Positions 35,517-43,166 of a stretch of 49,141 nt of DNA are shown here, piece after piece. The stretch's first letter is position 1. The number at the start of each line of letters is the position of its first letter. The DNA lies in the NCBI RefSeq assembly GCF_014646815.1, contig NZ_BMNZ01000006.1, positions 247,805-296,945 of the forward strand, given 5' to 3'. This DNA comes from Terrabacter tumescens. Its GTDB lineage: Bacteria; Actinomycetota; Actinomycetes; Actinomycetales; Dermatophilaceae. The notes beneath the pieces were generated by a model. It ran no database searches, was not told where the DNA came from, and saw only the letters and a list, made by a program, of their open reading frames with translations. The position numbers and the translations under genes were made by a program.

Positions 35517-35589
35517 CGCCCCCGGCAGGAATCGAACCTGCGACCAAGAGATTAGAAGGCTCTTGCTCTATCCGCTGAGCTACAGGGGC
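35517..35589 (-). tRNA. tRNA-Arg (anticodon TCT)
   Basis: A 73-nt cloverleaf. Acceptor GCCCCTG pairs with CGGGGGC with one G-T wobble. The D-arm region is TAGCTCAGCGGATAGAGCA, the anticodon loop is CTTCTAA, and the T-arm is GCAGG-TTCGATT-CCTGC. CCA is not encoded. It reads AGA/AGG codons, which are rare in this GC-rich DNA. Confidence 0.96.
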
Positions 35590-35614
35590 CGTCGCCCGAT
35601 CCGGGCGCCGTCCA

Positions 35615-35620
35615 ATGATA
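35615..35620 (-). promoter_or_regulatory. -10 box TATCAT for tRNA-Arg
   Basis: TATCAT on the minus strand lies 25 nt before the tRNA 5' end. The -35 position has no good match. Confidence 0.4.
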
Positions 35621-35643
35621 GGCACCTCCGGCGGGCGGGCCGA

Positions 35644-36834
35644 TCACGTCACGGGAGAGCCGATGAAGTCGCGGCGGTGGGCCGTGATCGACTCGAGCAG
35701 CACCATCTCCCGCTCCGAGGCTTCGTCCTCCGCCGTCCCGTGGACGAGCCGGGAACGCAGCAGGGCAAGGTCGCTCGCGCTGTCCTGGAAGGCGTCCATC
35801 GACTGCTTCGCGACCCGTCCGCCGGTCTGCCGGGCCCAGGACCGCGCCGCCCGGCGCAGCCGGAGGTTGGAGAGCATCGCGACCTCGGCGTGCGTCAGCC
35901 ACCCGGCGTCGGCGTACGGCGAGAGGTAGCGCCCGATGAGCCGGCCCTCACGGCGCCGGAGCCAGACGAGGAAGCCGATGAACGCGAGGAACAGCGGCAC
36001 CTGGTAGGTCACGTAGGCCGCGAAGAAGCCGTCCATCCCGGCGAGGGCCGAGAGGTTCCACAAGCCGTGGAGCAGCATCGCGCAGACCCACCCGACGAGG
36101 ATGGCGAGGACGCGCACCGCCGGGCGGCGGGCGGTCACGGCGATGCCGATGCCGATCCCGGTGAACGAGGTGAAGAGCGGGTGACCGAACGGGCCCATGA
36201 GGCCCCGGACGAGGAAGGTCGAGGTCAGGCCCTCGCTGCCGTACTCGTTGTAGGCCTGGCCGAGGTAGAGGATGTTCTCGCTGAACGCGAAGCCGGCGCC
36301 GATGAGCCCGGCGTAGACGATGCCGTCGATGATTCCGTCGAACTCGCGGCGACGCAGCAGGTAGATGAGCAGGATGCCGAGGCCCTTGAGGGTCTCCTCG
36401 GTGACCGGCGCGAGGTAGACCGCGCCCGTCTCGAGCGGGTCGGTCCAGCGCGACTCGACGAGCAGCTTGAGCCCGAAGGTGTTGAGGAAGAAGGCGCCGA
36501 CGACGGCCACGAGCGCGCCCCAGAGGAACGCGAAGACGATGTAGCGCACCGGCTCGGCCTCGTAGCGGTCGAGCCAGAGGAAGGTCGGGACGATGACGAG
36601 CACCGGGATGATCGCCATGAGTGCCGACGTGACGAGCGTCTGCGTCGTCAGCCGCTCGCCGAGGATGCCGAGCAGGATGAGCAGGCAGACGAGGAAGACC
36701 GAGGCGGCGACGCCGATCGTCAGGGCCGTGCGCAGCAGCGGTCGCCGGGTCGGGTTGCGCACCGGACTCCATTGCTGCGCCTGACCGCCCGGGCTCGAGC
36801 CTGGACCCTGCGTCGTCACGTCCCCTGAAGTCAT
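35644..36834 (-). CDS. PrsW-family intramembrane metalloprotease
   Basis: A 396-residue polytopic protein with about eight hydrophobic segments. PrsW motifs appear in order: Glu146-Glu147 and Lys150 in [12 protein letters not shown], then [13 protein letters not shown], then [12 protein letters not shown], and HGLWN. These supply the zinc ligands and catalytic Glu. PrsW in Bacillus cleaves an anti-sigma factor; in actinobacteria substrates are mostly unknown. A long hydrophilic tail after residue ~300 may be regulatory. TAGCCT lies 6 nt before the ATG, suggesting a leaderless mRNA. Confidence 0.9.
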   Translation of the reverse strand: MTSGDVTTQGPGSSPGGQAQQWSPVRNPTRRPLLRTALTIGVAASVFLVCLLILLGILGERLTTQTLVTSALMAIIPVLVIVPTFLWLDRYEAEPVRYIVFAFLWGALVAVVGAFFLNTFGLKLLVESRWTDPLETGAVYLAPVTEETLKGLGILLIYLLRRREFDGIIDGIVYAGLIGAGFAFSENILYLGQAYNEYGSEGLTSTFLVRGLMGPFGHPLFTSFTGIGIGIAVTARRPAVRVLAILVGWVCAMLLHGLWNLSALAGMDGFFAAYVTYQVPLFLAFIGFLVWLRRREGRLIGRYLSPYADAGWLTHAEVAMLSNLRLRRAARSWARQTGGRVAKQSMDAFQDSASDLALLRSRLVHGTAEDEASEREMVLLESITAHRRDFIGSPVT

Positions 36835-36840
36835 GACGGC

Positions 36841-36846
36841 AGGCTA
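36841..36846 (-). promoter_or_regulatory. -10 box TAGCCT, leaderless PrsW-type transcript
   Basis: TAGCCT on the minus strand lies 6 nt before the ATG at 36834. Confidence 0.5.
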
Positions 36847-36924
36847 GTGCAGCAGGGCGGCTGCGCACCCGCCTGTGCGTGCCCGTGCGTGTGCGACTCG
36901 CGGGGGCGCCTCCCCCGCAGCCTC

Positions 36925-36930
36925 TATGGT
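36925..36930 (+). promoter_or_regulatory. -10 box TATGGT, leaderless orn transcript
   Basis: TATGGT lies 6 nt before the GTG at 36937 and supports that start. Confidence 0.5.
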
Positions 36931-36936
36931 GGACCG

Positions 36937-37560
36937 GTGAGCGACACCAACCACCGAGCCATCGCCGACCGGATCATCTGGATCGACTGCGAGATGACCG
37001 GCCTGTCCCTGAAGTCCGATGCCCTGGTGGAGGTGGCGGCCCTCGTCACCGACTTCGAGCTGAACCAGCTCGGCGACGGCATCGACGTCGTCGTCAAGCC
37101 GCCGGACGAGGCCCTCGAGCAGATGGACGACTTCGTCCGCGACATGCACACGAGCTCCGGCCTCATCACCGAGCTCGACTCCGGCGTGACGCTGCAGGAG
37201 GCCGAGCACATCGTCCTCGACTACATCCGCACGTTCGTCCCCGAGCCGCGCAAGGCTCCGCTCGGCGGCAACACCGTGGCGACCGACCGCGGCTTCCTCT
37301 CGCGCGACATGCCGGTGCTGGAGTCCTACCTGCACTACCGGATCATCGACGTCAGCTCGATCAAGGAGCTGTCGCGCCGCTGGTACCCCCGCGTCTACTT
37401 CAACGCCCCGAAGAAGTCCGGCGGCCACCGCGCCCTGGCCGACATCCGCGAGTCGATCGCCGAGCTGCGCTACTACCGCGAGGCGGTTTTCGTGCCGCAG
37501 CCCGGGCCCGACAGCGCCACCGCCAAGGCGCTCGCGTCGCCCCACGTCATCGAGCACTGA
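36937..37560 (+). CDS. orn: Oligoribonuclease
   Basis: This 207-residue 3'-5' exonuclease degrades 2-5 nt RNAs and pGpG. The DEDDh active site begins at Asp17 and Glu19 in [21 protein letters not shown] supplies the late His and Asp. The middle [18 protein letters not shown] and [10 protein letters not shown] are characteristic. The open frame extends upstream, but the GTG gives normal family length. A 15-bp hairpin made of an inverted CGGCATAC pair follows 13 nt after the stop. Confidence 0.97.
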   Translation: MSDTNHRAIADRIIWIDCEMTGLSLKSDALVEVAALVTDFELNQLGDGIDVVVKPPDEALEQMDDFVRDMHTSSGLITELDSGVTLQEAEHIVLDYIRTFVPEPRKAPLGGNTVATDRGFLSRDMPVLESYLHYRIIDVSSIKELSRRWYPRVYFNAPKKSGGHRALADIRESIAELRYYREAVFVPQPGPDSATAKALASPHVIEH

Positions 37561-37573
37561 GCTCGCCGACCGC

Positions 37574-37614
37574 GCCGGACGGCATACGACCACGCATGGC
37601 GTATGCCGTCCGGC
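37574..37614. terminator. orn terminator built from an inverted pair of CGGCATAC octamers
   Basis: GCCGGACGGCATACG at 37574-37588 pairs perfectly over 15 bp with its complement at 37600-37614, around an 11-nt loop. Each arm contains one copy of the over-represented octamer. Confidence 0.88.
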
Positions 37615-37646
37615 CGGGGTGGTCACGAGCACCTGACGAGAGCCTG

Positions 37647-37652
37647 TAGCAT
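37647..37652 (+). promoter_or_regulatory. Possible -10 box TAGCAT for tRNA-His
   Basis: TAGCAT lies 54 nt before the tRNA-His 5' end. The -35 match is weak, so this is tentative. Confidence 0.3.
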
Positions 37653-37705
37653 TGTCGACGCCGTGACACGGCGCCGAGCCCTCGGGCCCGGCTCGTGTTG
37701 TGCAT

Positions 37706-37782
37706 GGTGGGTGTAGCTCAGCTGGTAGAGCACCTGGTTGTGGTCCAGGTGGCCGCGGGTTCAAGTCCCGTCACTCACCCCA
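37706..37782 (+). tRNA. tRNA-His (anticodon GTG)
   Basis: Acceptor GTGGGTG (37707-37713) pairs with CACTCAC (37772-37778) with one G-T wobble. G at 37706 opposite C at 37779 is the extra -1 pair specific to tRNA-His. The anticodon loop is TTGTGGT. CCA appears to be encoded at 37780-37782. Confidence 0.96.
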
Positions 37783-37805
37783 TGGTCCTGCCCCGCAGGA
37801 CGCAG

Positions 37806-37844
37806 ACTGTGGCCCGGTCCCCCTCGTGGGGACCGGGCCACAGT
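37806..37844 (+). terminator. tRNA-His terminator hairpin
   Basis: A perfect 17-bp stem (ACTGTGGCCCGGTCCCC and its complement) with loop CTCGT, 24 nt after the tRNA. Confidence 0.85.
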
Positions 37845-37914
37845 CATGTGCGGCCCCGCTCATCCCGTGCTGTCGCTTCGACCCCGTCGGGTCCGATGCC
37901 GCACAATGGGGCGC

Positions 37915-38025
37915 ATGCTCATGGGGAACAAGAAGGCCCAGCGGATCACGGTCGGCGTCATCATCGGCGTCATGGTGGTGAGCCTCGCGCTGTCGCTCAT
38001 CTCGTCGGCGTCGGCGACGCCCTAG
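37915..38025 (+). CDS. Small single-pass membrane protein
   Basis: A 36-residue protein with a short basic start (GNKKAQR) and one hydrophobic segment, ITVGVIIGVMVVSLALSLI. ATG codons at 37906, 37915 and 37921 are all in frame; a GGGG run precedes the middle one. I do not recognise a named family. Its position between two tRNA genes with their own hairpins suggests separate transcription. It is too short for certainty, but the strong membrane segment after a basic start argues it is real. Confidence 0.6.
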   Translation: MLMGNKKAQRITVGVIIGVMVVSLALSLISSASATP

Positions 38026-38133
38026 GCCGGCGAATCCGCCCGCAGCACCGGGACGCTCGCGCTTCGCAGCCTCCCGTGGAGCTGCCCGCAGGCGGTCGAG
38101 GCCGGGCTCCCGACGGCTCCGCGACGGCCGATT

Positions 38134-38162
38134 TTGTCCCGGCCCGGGACGGCTGCTAACGT
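38134..38162 (+). promoter_or_regulatory. tRNA-Lys promoter
   Basis: TTGTCC at 38134-38139 and TAACGT at 38157-38162 are separated by exactly 17 bp. Predicted transcription starts a few nucleotides before the tRNA at 38174. The box sits in a local AT-rich patch. Confidence 0.65.
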
Positions 38163-38173
38163 TTCACCTCGTT

Positions 38174-38246
38174 GCGCCGCTAGCTCAATTGGCAGAGCAA
38201 GTGACTCTTAATCACTGGGTTCGGGGTTCGAGTCCCTGGCGGCGCA
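38174..38246 (+). tRNA. tRNA-Lys (anticodon CTT)
   Basis: Acceptor GCGCCGC pairs perfectly with GCGGCGC. Anticodon stem-loop is GTGACTCTTAATCAC with anticodon CTT, and the T-arm is GGGGTTCGAGTCCC-like. Discriminator A at 38246; no encoded CCA. Confidence 0.96.
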
Positions 38247-38251
38247 CTTCA

Positions 38252-38291
38252 GAGAGGCCCCCGTTCGGAGAGATCCGGACGGGGGCCTCTC
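38252..38291 (+). terminator. tRNA-Lys terminator hairpin
   Basis: An 18-bp stem with one wobble, arms 38252-38269 and 38274-38291, loop GAGA. It starts 6 nt after the tRNA. Confidence 0.85.
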
Positions 38292-38335
38292 CCATTCCCC
38301 CGGGCTGTCGTCTGCCCTACCTTCGCCGGGAACGA

Positions 38336-38369
38336 CAGGACCCGGCCACGTCAGACGTGGCCGGGCCCT
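38336..38369. terminator. Hairpin downstream of the DUF3618 gene
   Basis: CCCGGCCACGT/ACGTGGCCGGG gives 11 bp around a CAG loop, extended by CAGG/CCTG after one mismatch. It lies between convergent tRNA-Lys and the DUF3618 gene. Confidence 0.7.
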
Positions 38370-38370
38370 G

Positions 38371-38403
38371 GGACGGTCGGGGGACGGTCGGGGGACGGTC
38401 GAG
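38371..38403 (-). repeat. Three 11-bp tandem units just after the DUF3618 stop
   Basis: GGACGGTCGGG at 38371, 38382 and (one change) 38393. The array begins one base beyond the stop codon of the minus-strand gene. Confidence 0.9.
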
Positions 38404-38404
38404 T

Positions 38405-38656
38405 TCAGCGGCGCCGGCGGAGCAGCCCGATGGCCACCACGACGACGACTGCCGCGGCGACGACGGCGCCGATGCGCTCGACGCGAAGCTCGCCGTCCTC
38501 GGTGTGCGTGGCGGCGTCGAGCCGCAGTCGCAGGCCCTGGAGCTGGCGCTGCGCGATGACCTGGGGCTGGGCGCGGTACGCCAGCTCGTTGACGGTGCCC
38601 TCGAGGCGCGCGCGGGCGGCCTGGATGTCCTTCTCGATGCGTGCGGTGTCGCTCAT
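38405..38656 (-). CDS. DUF3618-family small membrane protein
   Basis: This 83-residue protein matches DUF3618: an N-terminal helix with IEKDIQAARARLEGTVNELA, then RAQPQVIAQRQ, and a C-terminal hydrophobic segment AVVAAAVVVVVAIGLL capped by four Arg. The family is common in actinobacteria and often near stress-envelope genes; its function is unknown. AAAGGAAG sits just before the ATG. It follows bcp by 30 bp on the same strand, so the two may form an operon. Confidence 0.88.
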   Translation of the reverse strand: MSDTARIEKDIQAARARLEGTVNELAYRAQPQVIAQRQLQGLRLRLDAATHTEDGELRVERIGAVVAAAVVVVVAIGLLRRRR

Positions 38657-38686
38657 CTGGCTTCCTTTCGGGGGACGGTTGCGACT

Positions 38687-39160
38687 CTAGTCGGCGATGC
38701 CGAGGTCGCGACGGAGCTTGGCCACGTGGCCGGTCGCCTTGACGTTGTAGAACGCGTGGCTGACCTTGCCCTCCTCGTCGACGACGAAGGTCGAGCGGAT
38801 GACACCCTCCACGGTCTGGCCGTAGAGCTTCTTCTCACCCCAGGCGCCGTATGCCGTGTGGACCGCGAGGTCCTCGTCGCTCAGCAGCGGGATGGTGAGG
38901 TGGTCGCGCTCGCGGAACTTCGCGAGCTTGGCCGGCTTGTCCTTGGAGATCCCGACGACCTCGTAGCCGTCCTTCTTCAGCGAGTCGAGGGACTCGCTGA
39001 AGTCGCACGCCTGCTTGGTGCAGCCGGGGGTCATGGCGGCCGGGTAGAAGTAGACGATGACCTTGCGGCCGGCGAAGTCCGCGAGGCTGACCGTCTGGCC
39101 GGCGTCGTCGGTGAGGGTGAAGGCCGGGGCCTGCTCGCCGGGCTCGAGTCTGGACGTCAC
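38687..39160 (-). CDS. bcp: Thioredoxin-dependent thiol peroxidase (Bcp/PrxQ)
   Basis: This 157-residue peroxiredoxin reduces hydroperoxides. Peroxidatic Cys47 is in TPGCTKQACDF, and Cys52 five residues later is the resolving Cys, the atypical 2-Cys PrxQ pattern. FYPAAMTPGC and GVIRSTFVVDEEGK match the family. The GTG start has GGAGC 6-7 nt upstream; the open frame continues into the tRNA-Leu region, which is not coding. Likely cytoplasmic oxidative-stress defence. Confidence 0.95.
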   Translation of the reverse strand: MTSRLEPGEQAPAFTLTDDAGQTVSLADFAGRKVIVYFYPAAMTPGCTKQACDFSESLDSLKKDGYEVVGISKDKPAKLAKFRERDHLTIPLLSDEDLAVHTAYGAWGEKKLYGQTVEGVIRSTFVVDEEGKVSHAFYNVKATGHVAKLRRDLGIAD

Positions 39161-39266
39161 GCGGGGCTCCTTCGTCGTGGTGTGCCGGGCTCGTACCCGT
39201 TCCGAGCGCCCGACGGCTGCGGATGGTGCGGGCGGGTGCGGGGAGGACCGGCTGGGTGCTGCCGAG

Positions 39267-39347
39267 TGCGGACGGCGGGACTCGAACCCGCACACCTAGG
39301 GCACAGGAACCTAAATCCTGCGTGTCTACCAGTTCCACCACGTCCGC
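39267..39347 (-). tRNA. tRNA-Leu (anticodon TAG)
   Basis: An 81-nt class II tRNA. Acceptor GCGGACG pairs with CGTCCGC. Anticodon arm is CAGGA-TTTAGGT-TCCTG. A variable arm (TGCCCTAGGTGT region) precedes the T-arm GCGGG-TTCGAGT-CCCGC. CCA is not encoded. Confidence 0.96.
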
Positions 39348-39367
39348 TCGCGGGGTGCGCGGCCCCC

Positions 39368-39373
39368 ACTGTA
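39368..39373 (-). promoter_or_regulatory. -10 box TACAGT for tRNA-Leu
   Basis: TACAGT on the minus strand lies 20 nt before the tRNA 5' end. No clear -35 is seen. Confidence 0.35.
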
Positions 39374-39446
39374 GTTGGCGCCGCGCTGGTATCAGCCGCC
39401 GCGTCCGCACCTCCGTCCCTGAGAGGTGCGGACGAGGAGGTGTGCC

Positions 39447-39683
39447 ATGGACAGGATGACCAACAGGGCTGGCAACGGGGCCGGAGGGGCGCTCGACACG
39501 ACGACGTGTCCGGAGTGCGGCGCGGTCGCGGAGGTCACGGAGCGGGCCGTGCTCGAGAGCACCGACGGACCGGTCGAGCACGCCCGGGTCGTCTGCCTGG
39601 CACGGCACTGGTTCCTGCTGCCCACGGCCTCGCTGACGAGCGTGTCCGCACGCTCGGAGGTTCCGGCTAGCCTGCGTTCATGA
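39447..39683 (+). CDS. Small zinc-ribbon-like protein
   Basis: A 78-residue protein with a Cys-Pro-Glu-Cys knuckle ([13 protein letters not shown]) and a later Cys and His in [12 protein letters not shown] that could complete a metal site. The start is well supported by GAGGAGGTG just upstream. The stop overlaps the RidA start by 4 nt (ATGA). I do not recognise a named family. Coupling to RidA suggests shared expression, but the RidA gene also has its own promoter-like box inside this gene. Confidence 0.78.
   Translation: MDRMTNRAGNGAGGALDTTTCPECGAVAEVTERAVLESTDGPVEHARVVCLARHWFLLPTASLTSVSARSEVPASLRS
39668..39673 (+). promoter_or_regulatory. -10 box TAGCCT for a leaderless RidA transcript, inside the upstream gene
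   Basis: TAGCCT lies 6 nt before the ATG at 39680 and within the last codons of the zinc-ribbon gene. Confidence 0.4.
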
Positions 39684-40087
39684 GGCAGAACGTCGGCACG
39701 GGCAGCCCGTGGGAGGGCGTCGTCGGCTACTCGCGAGCCGTGCGCGTCGGGGACGCGGTCCACGTGGCCGGGACCACGGCCATCCGGGACGGACGCGTCG
39801 TTGCCCCCGGCGACGCGTACACCCAGGCGCGGGTCGCGCTCGAGATCGTCGTCGAGGCGCTCGCGGAGTGCGGGGCCTCCCCCGCCGACGTCGTGCGGAC
39901 CCGGATGTACGTCACGGACATCCGTGACTGGGAGGCCGTGGGCCGAGCGCACGGAGAGGTCTTCTCCGACGTGCGGCCGGCCTCGACGATGGTGCAGGTC
40001 AGCGCCCTCATCGACCCCGACCTGCTCGTCGAGATCGAGGCCGAGGCCGTCGTCGGCTCGGTAACCGACGAGGTCACTCCACCCTGA
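39680..40087 (+). CDS. RidA-family reactive-intermediate deaminase
   Basis: A 135-residue protein of the YjgF/YER057c/UK114 group. [12 protein letters not shown] and [20 protein letters not shown] are family-typical, as is [26 protein letters not shown]. The Arg of the RPA(S)T motif, needed by canonical RidA for imine deamination, is present at RPAST. Canonical members remove toxic enamine/imine intermediates; exact substrates of this subgroup are unclear. Its 3' end overlaps the convergent molybdopterin gene by 14 bp. Confidence 0.9.
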   Translation: MRQNVGTGSPWEGVVGYSRAVRVGDAVHVAGTTAIRDGRVVAPGDAYTQARVALEIVVEALAECGASPADVVRTRMYVTDIRDWEAVGRAHGEVFSDVRPASTMVQVSALIDPDLLVEIEAEAVVGSVTDEVTPP

Positions 40088-41639
40088 CGTTGACGACGTG
40101 GATGCCGGTGGCGCCGTCCGGGGCCGGGGGCGCCTCGAGCGGCGACTGCACCTGGCCCTTGGCGTCGTAGGCGCGCACGCGGATGTCGTGGCTGCCGGGC
40201 GTCGCCTGCCACTCGTAGACCCACTGGCGCCACGTGTCGATGCTCGCGTCCGCGGCGAGTCGCGCTTCGGTCCACGGCTGCTGGTCGACCTGCACCTCGA
40301 CCTTCGAGATGCCGGTGTGCTGGGCCCACGCGACGCCGGCGACGGCGACGGTGCCCGCCTTGACAACGGCACCCGCCTGCGGGACGTCGATGCGTGAGGC
40401 CGTCTTGATCGGCCCGGTCGCCGACCAGCCGCGCGGCGTCCAGTAGGCCACGTCGGCGGCATACGTCGTCACCTTCAGCTCGGTGACCCACTTCGTCGCC
40501 GACACGTAGCCGTAGAGGCCGGGCACGACGACCCGGACGGGGAAGCCGTGCTCGAAGGGCAGCGGCTCGCCGTTCATCCGGATCGCGAGCAGTGCGTTGC
40601 GGTCGTCGGTGAGCGCGCCGAGGGGTGTCGACGCGGTGAAGCCGTCGATGCTCGTCTGGAGCACCATGTCGGCGCCCGCCTTGGGCCCGGCCATGGCGAG
40701 CAGCTCGCGCACCGGCCACCCCGTCCACACGGCATTGCCGACGAGGTCGCCGCCGACCTCGTTGGAGACACAGGTCAGCGTGACGAGCGCCTCCTGCATC
40801 TGCTTGCCCTGCAAGGTCTTCCAGTCGATCTCGACCTCGTGGTCGACCATGCCGGTGACCTTGAGCTCCCACTCGTTGGCGTCGATGCGCGGGACGACGA
40901 TCGCGGTGTCGATGCGATAGAAGTCGGCGTTCGGGACGATGTAGGGCGAGAGCCCCGGGACCTTGAGGTCGGCGCCCTCGGGGATGGCGAGCTTCGTGCC
41001 CTTGAGCGGCGTGCTCTTCAGCGCGTCCCGCGACACCGTGGCCGCCGCCGAGTCCCCTCCGAAGGCACTGCCCGCGTATGCCGCGACGGCGCCGACCGCT
41101 CCGCCGATGAGCCAGCGTCGGCCGGGGTTCGCGGCGCCGGGAGCGGTCGACGACGGCGCCGCTGCGCGGCTGAGGAACCAGAGGCCGACGGCCGCGCCGA
41201 TGATTGTCGGCAGGACGTCGGCGGGGCTCACACCCGGCCGGGTCAGCACCGCGGCGGCGCCGACGACACCGACGACCGCGAACACCACGAGGCCCGCGAC
41301 GAGGCGCCGACCGGCGAGGACGCCGATGGCCGCGCACGCGAGCGTGAGCACGACGACGGTCCCGACGAGCAGCGCACGCTTGTCGTTGGTGCCGAACGTC
41401 GCGATGGCGAAGTCCTTGAGCCACGGGGGCGTGCGGTCGATGAAGGCGCCGCTCACCGCGGCGATCGGCGCGGGCTGGCCGGTCGACGCACCGACCGCCG
41501 TGAGGAACGACGCGGCGAGGGTCGCGATCCCGACCGTGAGCAGTCCGGCCACCACCCCGTCGAGCGCACCCCACCACAGCGGACGGGCCGGCGGTTCGGG
41601 GGCGGTCTCGGGACGGGTGGCCGGGCTGGTCGTGGTCAT
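40074..41639 (-). CDS. Membrane-anchored sulfite-oxidase-type molybdopterin oxidoreductase
   Basis: A 521-residue protein. Residues 1-195 hold about five hydrophobic segments. The rest is an extracytoplasmic-looking molybdopterin domain. Cys290 in [18 protein letters not shown] is the expected Mo ligand. [20 protein letters not shown] and the C-terminal Ig-like dimerisation domain ([29 protein letters not shown]) complete the architecture. The sulfite oxidase family transfers electrons from sulfite or related substrates; substrate unknown here. Its start overlaps the rdgB stop by 4 nt, so it is the tail of the rph-rdgB operon. Confidence 0.92.
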   Translation of the reverse strand: MTTTSPATRPETAPEPPARPLWWGALDGVVAGLLTVGIATLAASFLTAVGASTGQPAPIAAVSGAFIDRTPPWLKDFAIATFGTNDKRALLVGTVVVLTLACAAIGVLAGRRLVAGLVVFAVVGVVGAAAVLTRPGVSPADVLPTIIGAAVGLWFLSRAAAPSSTAPGAANPGRRWLIGGAVGAVAAYAGSAFGGDSAAATVSRDALKSTPLKGTKLAIPEGADLKVPGLSPYIVPNADFYRIDTAIVVPRIDANEWELKVTGMVDHEVEIDWKTLQGKQMQEALVTLTCVSNEVGGDLVGNAVWTGWPVRELLAMAGPKAGADMVLQTSIDGFTASTPLGALTDDRNALLAIRMNGEPLPFEHGFPVRVVVPGLYGYVSATKWVTELKVTTYAADVAYWTPRGWSATGPIKTASRIDVPQAGAVVKAGTVAVAGVAWAQHTGISKVEVQVDQQPWTEARLAADASIDTWRQWVYEWQATPGSHDIRVRAYDAKGQVQSPLEAPPAPDGATGIHVVNVRVE

Positions 41640-42256
41640 GGCCTCAGGTGCTCCTTCAGGTGTGGCGCGAGGGCGCGGAAGGCGAGAGCACGGTGCGAGA
41701 CGTGGTTCTTCTCGTCGGGGGCGTACTCCGCCAGTGTGCGTTCGTTGCCGTCCGGCTGGTCGGATGGCACGAAGATCGGGTCGTAGCCGAAGCCGCCCTC
41801 GCCGCGGGGCTCGCGGGCCACGGTGCCGGGGAAGCGTCCGAGCTCGGCCGCGGACCGTCCGTCCGGGAGCACGAGCGCAGCGGCGCAGACGAAGGCCGCG
41901 GCCCGGTGCTCGTCGCGCACGTCGCTGAGCTGGGCGAGGAGCAGCTCGAGGTTGCCGCGGTCACCGCAGCCACCGGACCACCGGGCGCTGAAGATGCCCG
42001 GGGCGCCGCCGAGCACGTCGACGGCCAGGCCGGAGTCGTCGGCCAGGGCTGGCAGACCGGTGGCGTTGGCCGCCGACGCTGCCTTGAGGATCGCGTTCTG
42101 CTCGAACGTGACGCCGTCCTCGACGACGTCGGGCGCGTCGGGGAAGCCGTCGAGGCCCACGATGTCCAGCCCGAGGTCGGCGCTGACGTCGGCGAGGATC
42201 TCGCGCAGCTCCTCGACCTTGTGCGCGTTGCGGGTGGCGAGGACGACCGTGGTCAC
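41636..42256 (-). CDS. rdgB: Non-canonical purine NTP pyrophosphatase (RdgB/HAM1)
   Basis: This 206-residue house-cleaning enzyme hydrolyses dITP, ITP and XTP to monophosphates. The start [18 protein letters not shown] is the family signature (Thr-Arg-Asn plus Lys). [29 protein letters not shown] and [10 protein letters not shown] are all present. It overlaps rph by 4 nt and the molybdopterin gene by 4 nt, in an operon order (rph-rdgB) also found in mycobacteria. Confidence 0.97.
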   Translation of the reverse strand: MTTVVLATRNAHKVEELREILADVSADLGLDIVGLDGFPDAPDVVEDGVTFEQNAILKAASAANATGLPALADDSGLAVDVLGGAPGIFSARWSGGCGDRGNLELLLAQLSDVRDEHRAAAFVCAAALVLPDGRSAAELGRFPGTVAREPRGEGGFGYDPIFVPSDQPDGNERTLAEYAPDEKNHVSHRALAFRALAPHLKEHLRP

Positions 42257-42993
42257 GGTGCGACTCCCTCGGCGAGCGCCTTCTGCTGGCGGTCGGTGAG
42301 GTCGGCGCAGCCCTTCGTCGCGAGGTCGAGCAGCTGGCCCAGCAGGTCGCGGTCGAACGGCTCCCCCTCGGCCGTGCCCTGGACCTCGATGAAGCGGCCG
42401 TCGCCCGTCATGACGACGTTCATGTCGGTCTCGGCGGTCGAGTCCTCCGGATAGTCGAGGTCGAGGACGGCTTGCCCGCCGACGATGCCGACGGAGACGG
42501 CGGCGACCGACCCGGTGAGCGGCTGGGCCTTCTTGGCGATGAGGCCCTTCGAGCGGGCGTGCTCGATCGCGTCGGCCAGGGCCACGAAGGCCCCGGTGAT
42601 GGCAGCGGTGCGGGTGCCGCCGTCGGCCTGGAGCACGTCGCAGTCGAGGACGATGGTGTTCTCACCGAGCGCCTTGGTGTCGATGACCGCTCGCAGGCTC
42701 CGGCCGATGAGTCGGCTGATCTCGTGGGTGCGGCCGCCGATGCGGCCCTTGACGCTCTCGCGGTCGGAGCGGGTGTTCGTGGCGCGGGGCAGCATGGCGT
42801 ACTCGGCGGTGACCCAGCCGGTGCCCTTGCCCTTGAGCCAGCGGGGCACGCCCTCGGTGAAGGACGCCGCGCACAGCACGCGCGTGCGTCCGAACTCGAT
42901 GAGGACGCTGCCCTCTGCGTGGTCGAGCCAGTTGCGGGTGATCCGCACCTCGCGCGTCTCGTCGATGGCACGGCCGTCATGTCGTTCAGTCAT
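42253..42993 (-). CDS. rph: Ribonuclease PH
   Basis: This 246-residue phosphorolytic 3'-5' exoribonuclease trims tRNA 3' ends. Motifs are [48 protein letters not shown] and [19 protein letters not shown]. Two starts are possible. The ATG at 42993 gives [11 protein letters not shown], matching the mycobacterial protein. The ATG at 43011 adds six residues. Each has a TAGCNT box 6-7 nt upstream, so both may be used as leaderless starts. Confidence 0.95.
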   Translation of the reverse strand: MTERHDGRAIDETREVRITRNWLDHAEGSVLIEFGRTRVLCAASFTEGVPRWLKGKGTGWVTAEYAMLPRATNTRSDRESVKGRIGGRTHEISRLIGRSLRAVIDTKALGENTIVLDCDVLQADGGTRTAAITGAFVALADAIEHARSKGLIAKKAQPLTGSVAAVSVGIVGGQAVLDLDYPEDSTAETDMNVVMTGDGRFIEVQGTAEGEPFDRDLLGQLLDLATKGCADLTDRQQKALAEGVAP

Positions 42994-43000
42994 GCCCACG

Positions 43001-43023
43001 AGGCTAGCCATGACTCCACGCTA
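43001..43023 (-). promoter_or_regulatory. Two nested -10 boxes for leaderless rph transcripts
   Basis: On the minus strand TAGCGT (43018-43023) lies 6 nt before the ATG at 43011. TAGCCT (43001-43006) lies 7 nt before the ATG at 42993. Confidence 0.4.
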
Positions 43024-43118
43024 GGCCTGCATCGCCGTCGCGGGGACGGGCCCGGGCCGCTCGTTCGCGAACCGTAAGGACCCGTCCCCGCGGCGCCTGC
43101 GAGGGCCTCGTCCGACAG

Positions 43119-43166
43119 TCAGACCGTCGGTCAGACCTTCGGTCAGACGGTCGGTCAGTCCAGGGT
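43119..43166 (-). repeat. Four 12-bp units covering the aldo/keto reductase stop
   Basis: Plus-strand units TCAGACCGTCGG, with variants, start at 43119, 43131, 43143 and 43155. Each TCA is a minus-strand TGA. The last is the gene's actual stop, and the 12-bp spacing keeps all four stops in the same frame. Confidence 0.9.

Noticed and set aside
35517-39347. Cluster of four tRNA genes as a genomic-island attachment region
   Set aside because: No integrase, no partial tRNA duplication and no shift in gene style; each tRNA has its own terminator or promoter-like box.
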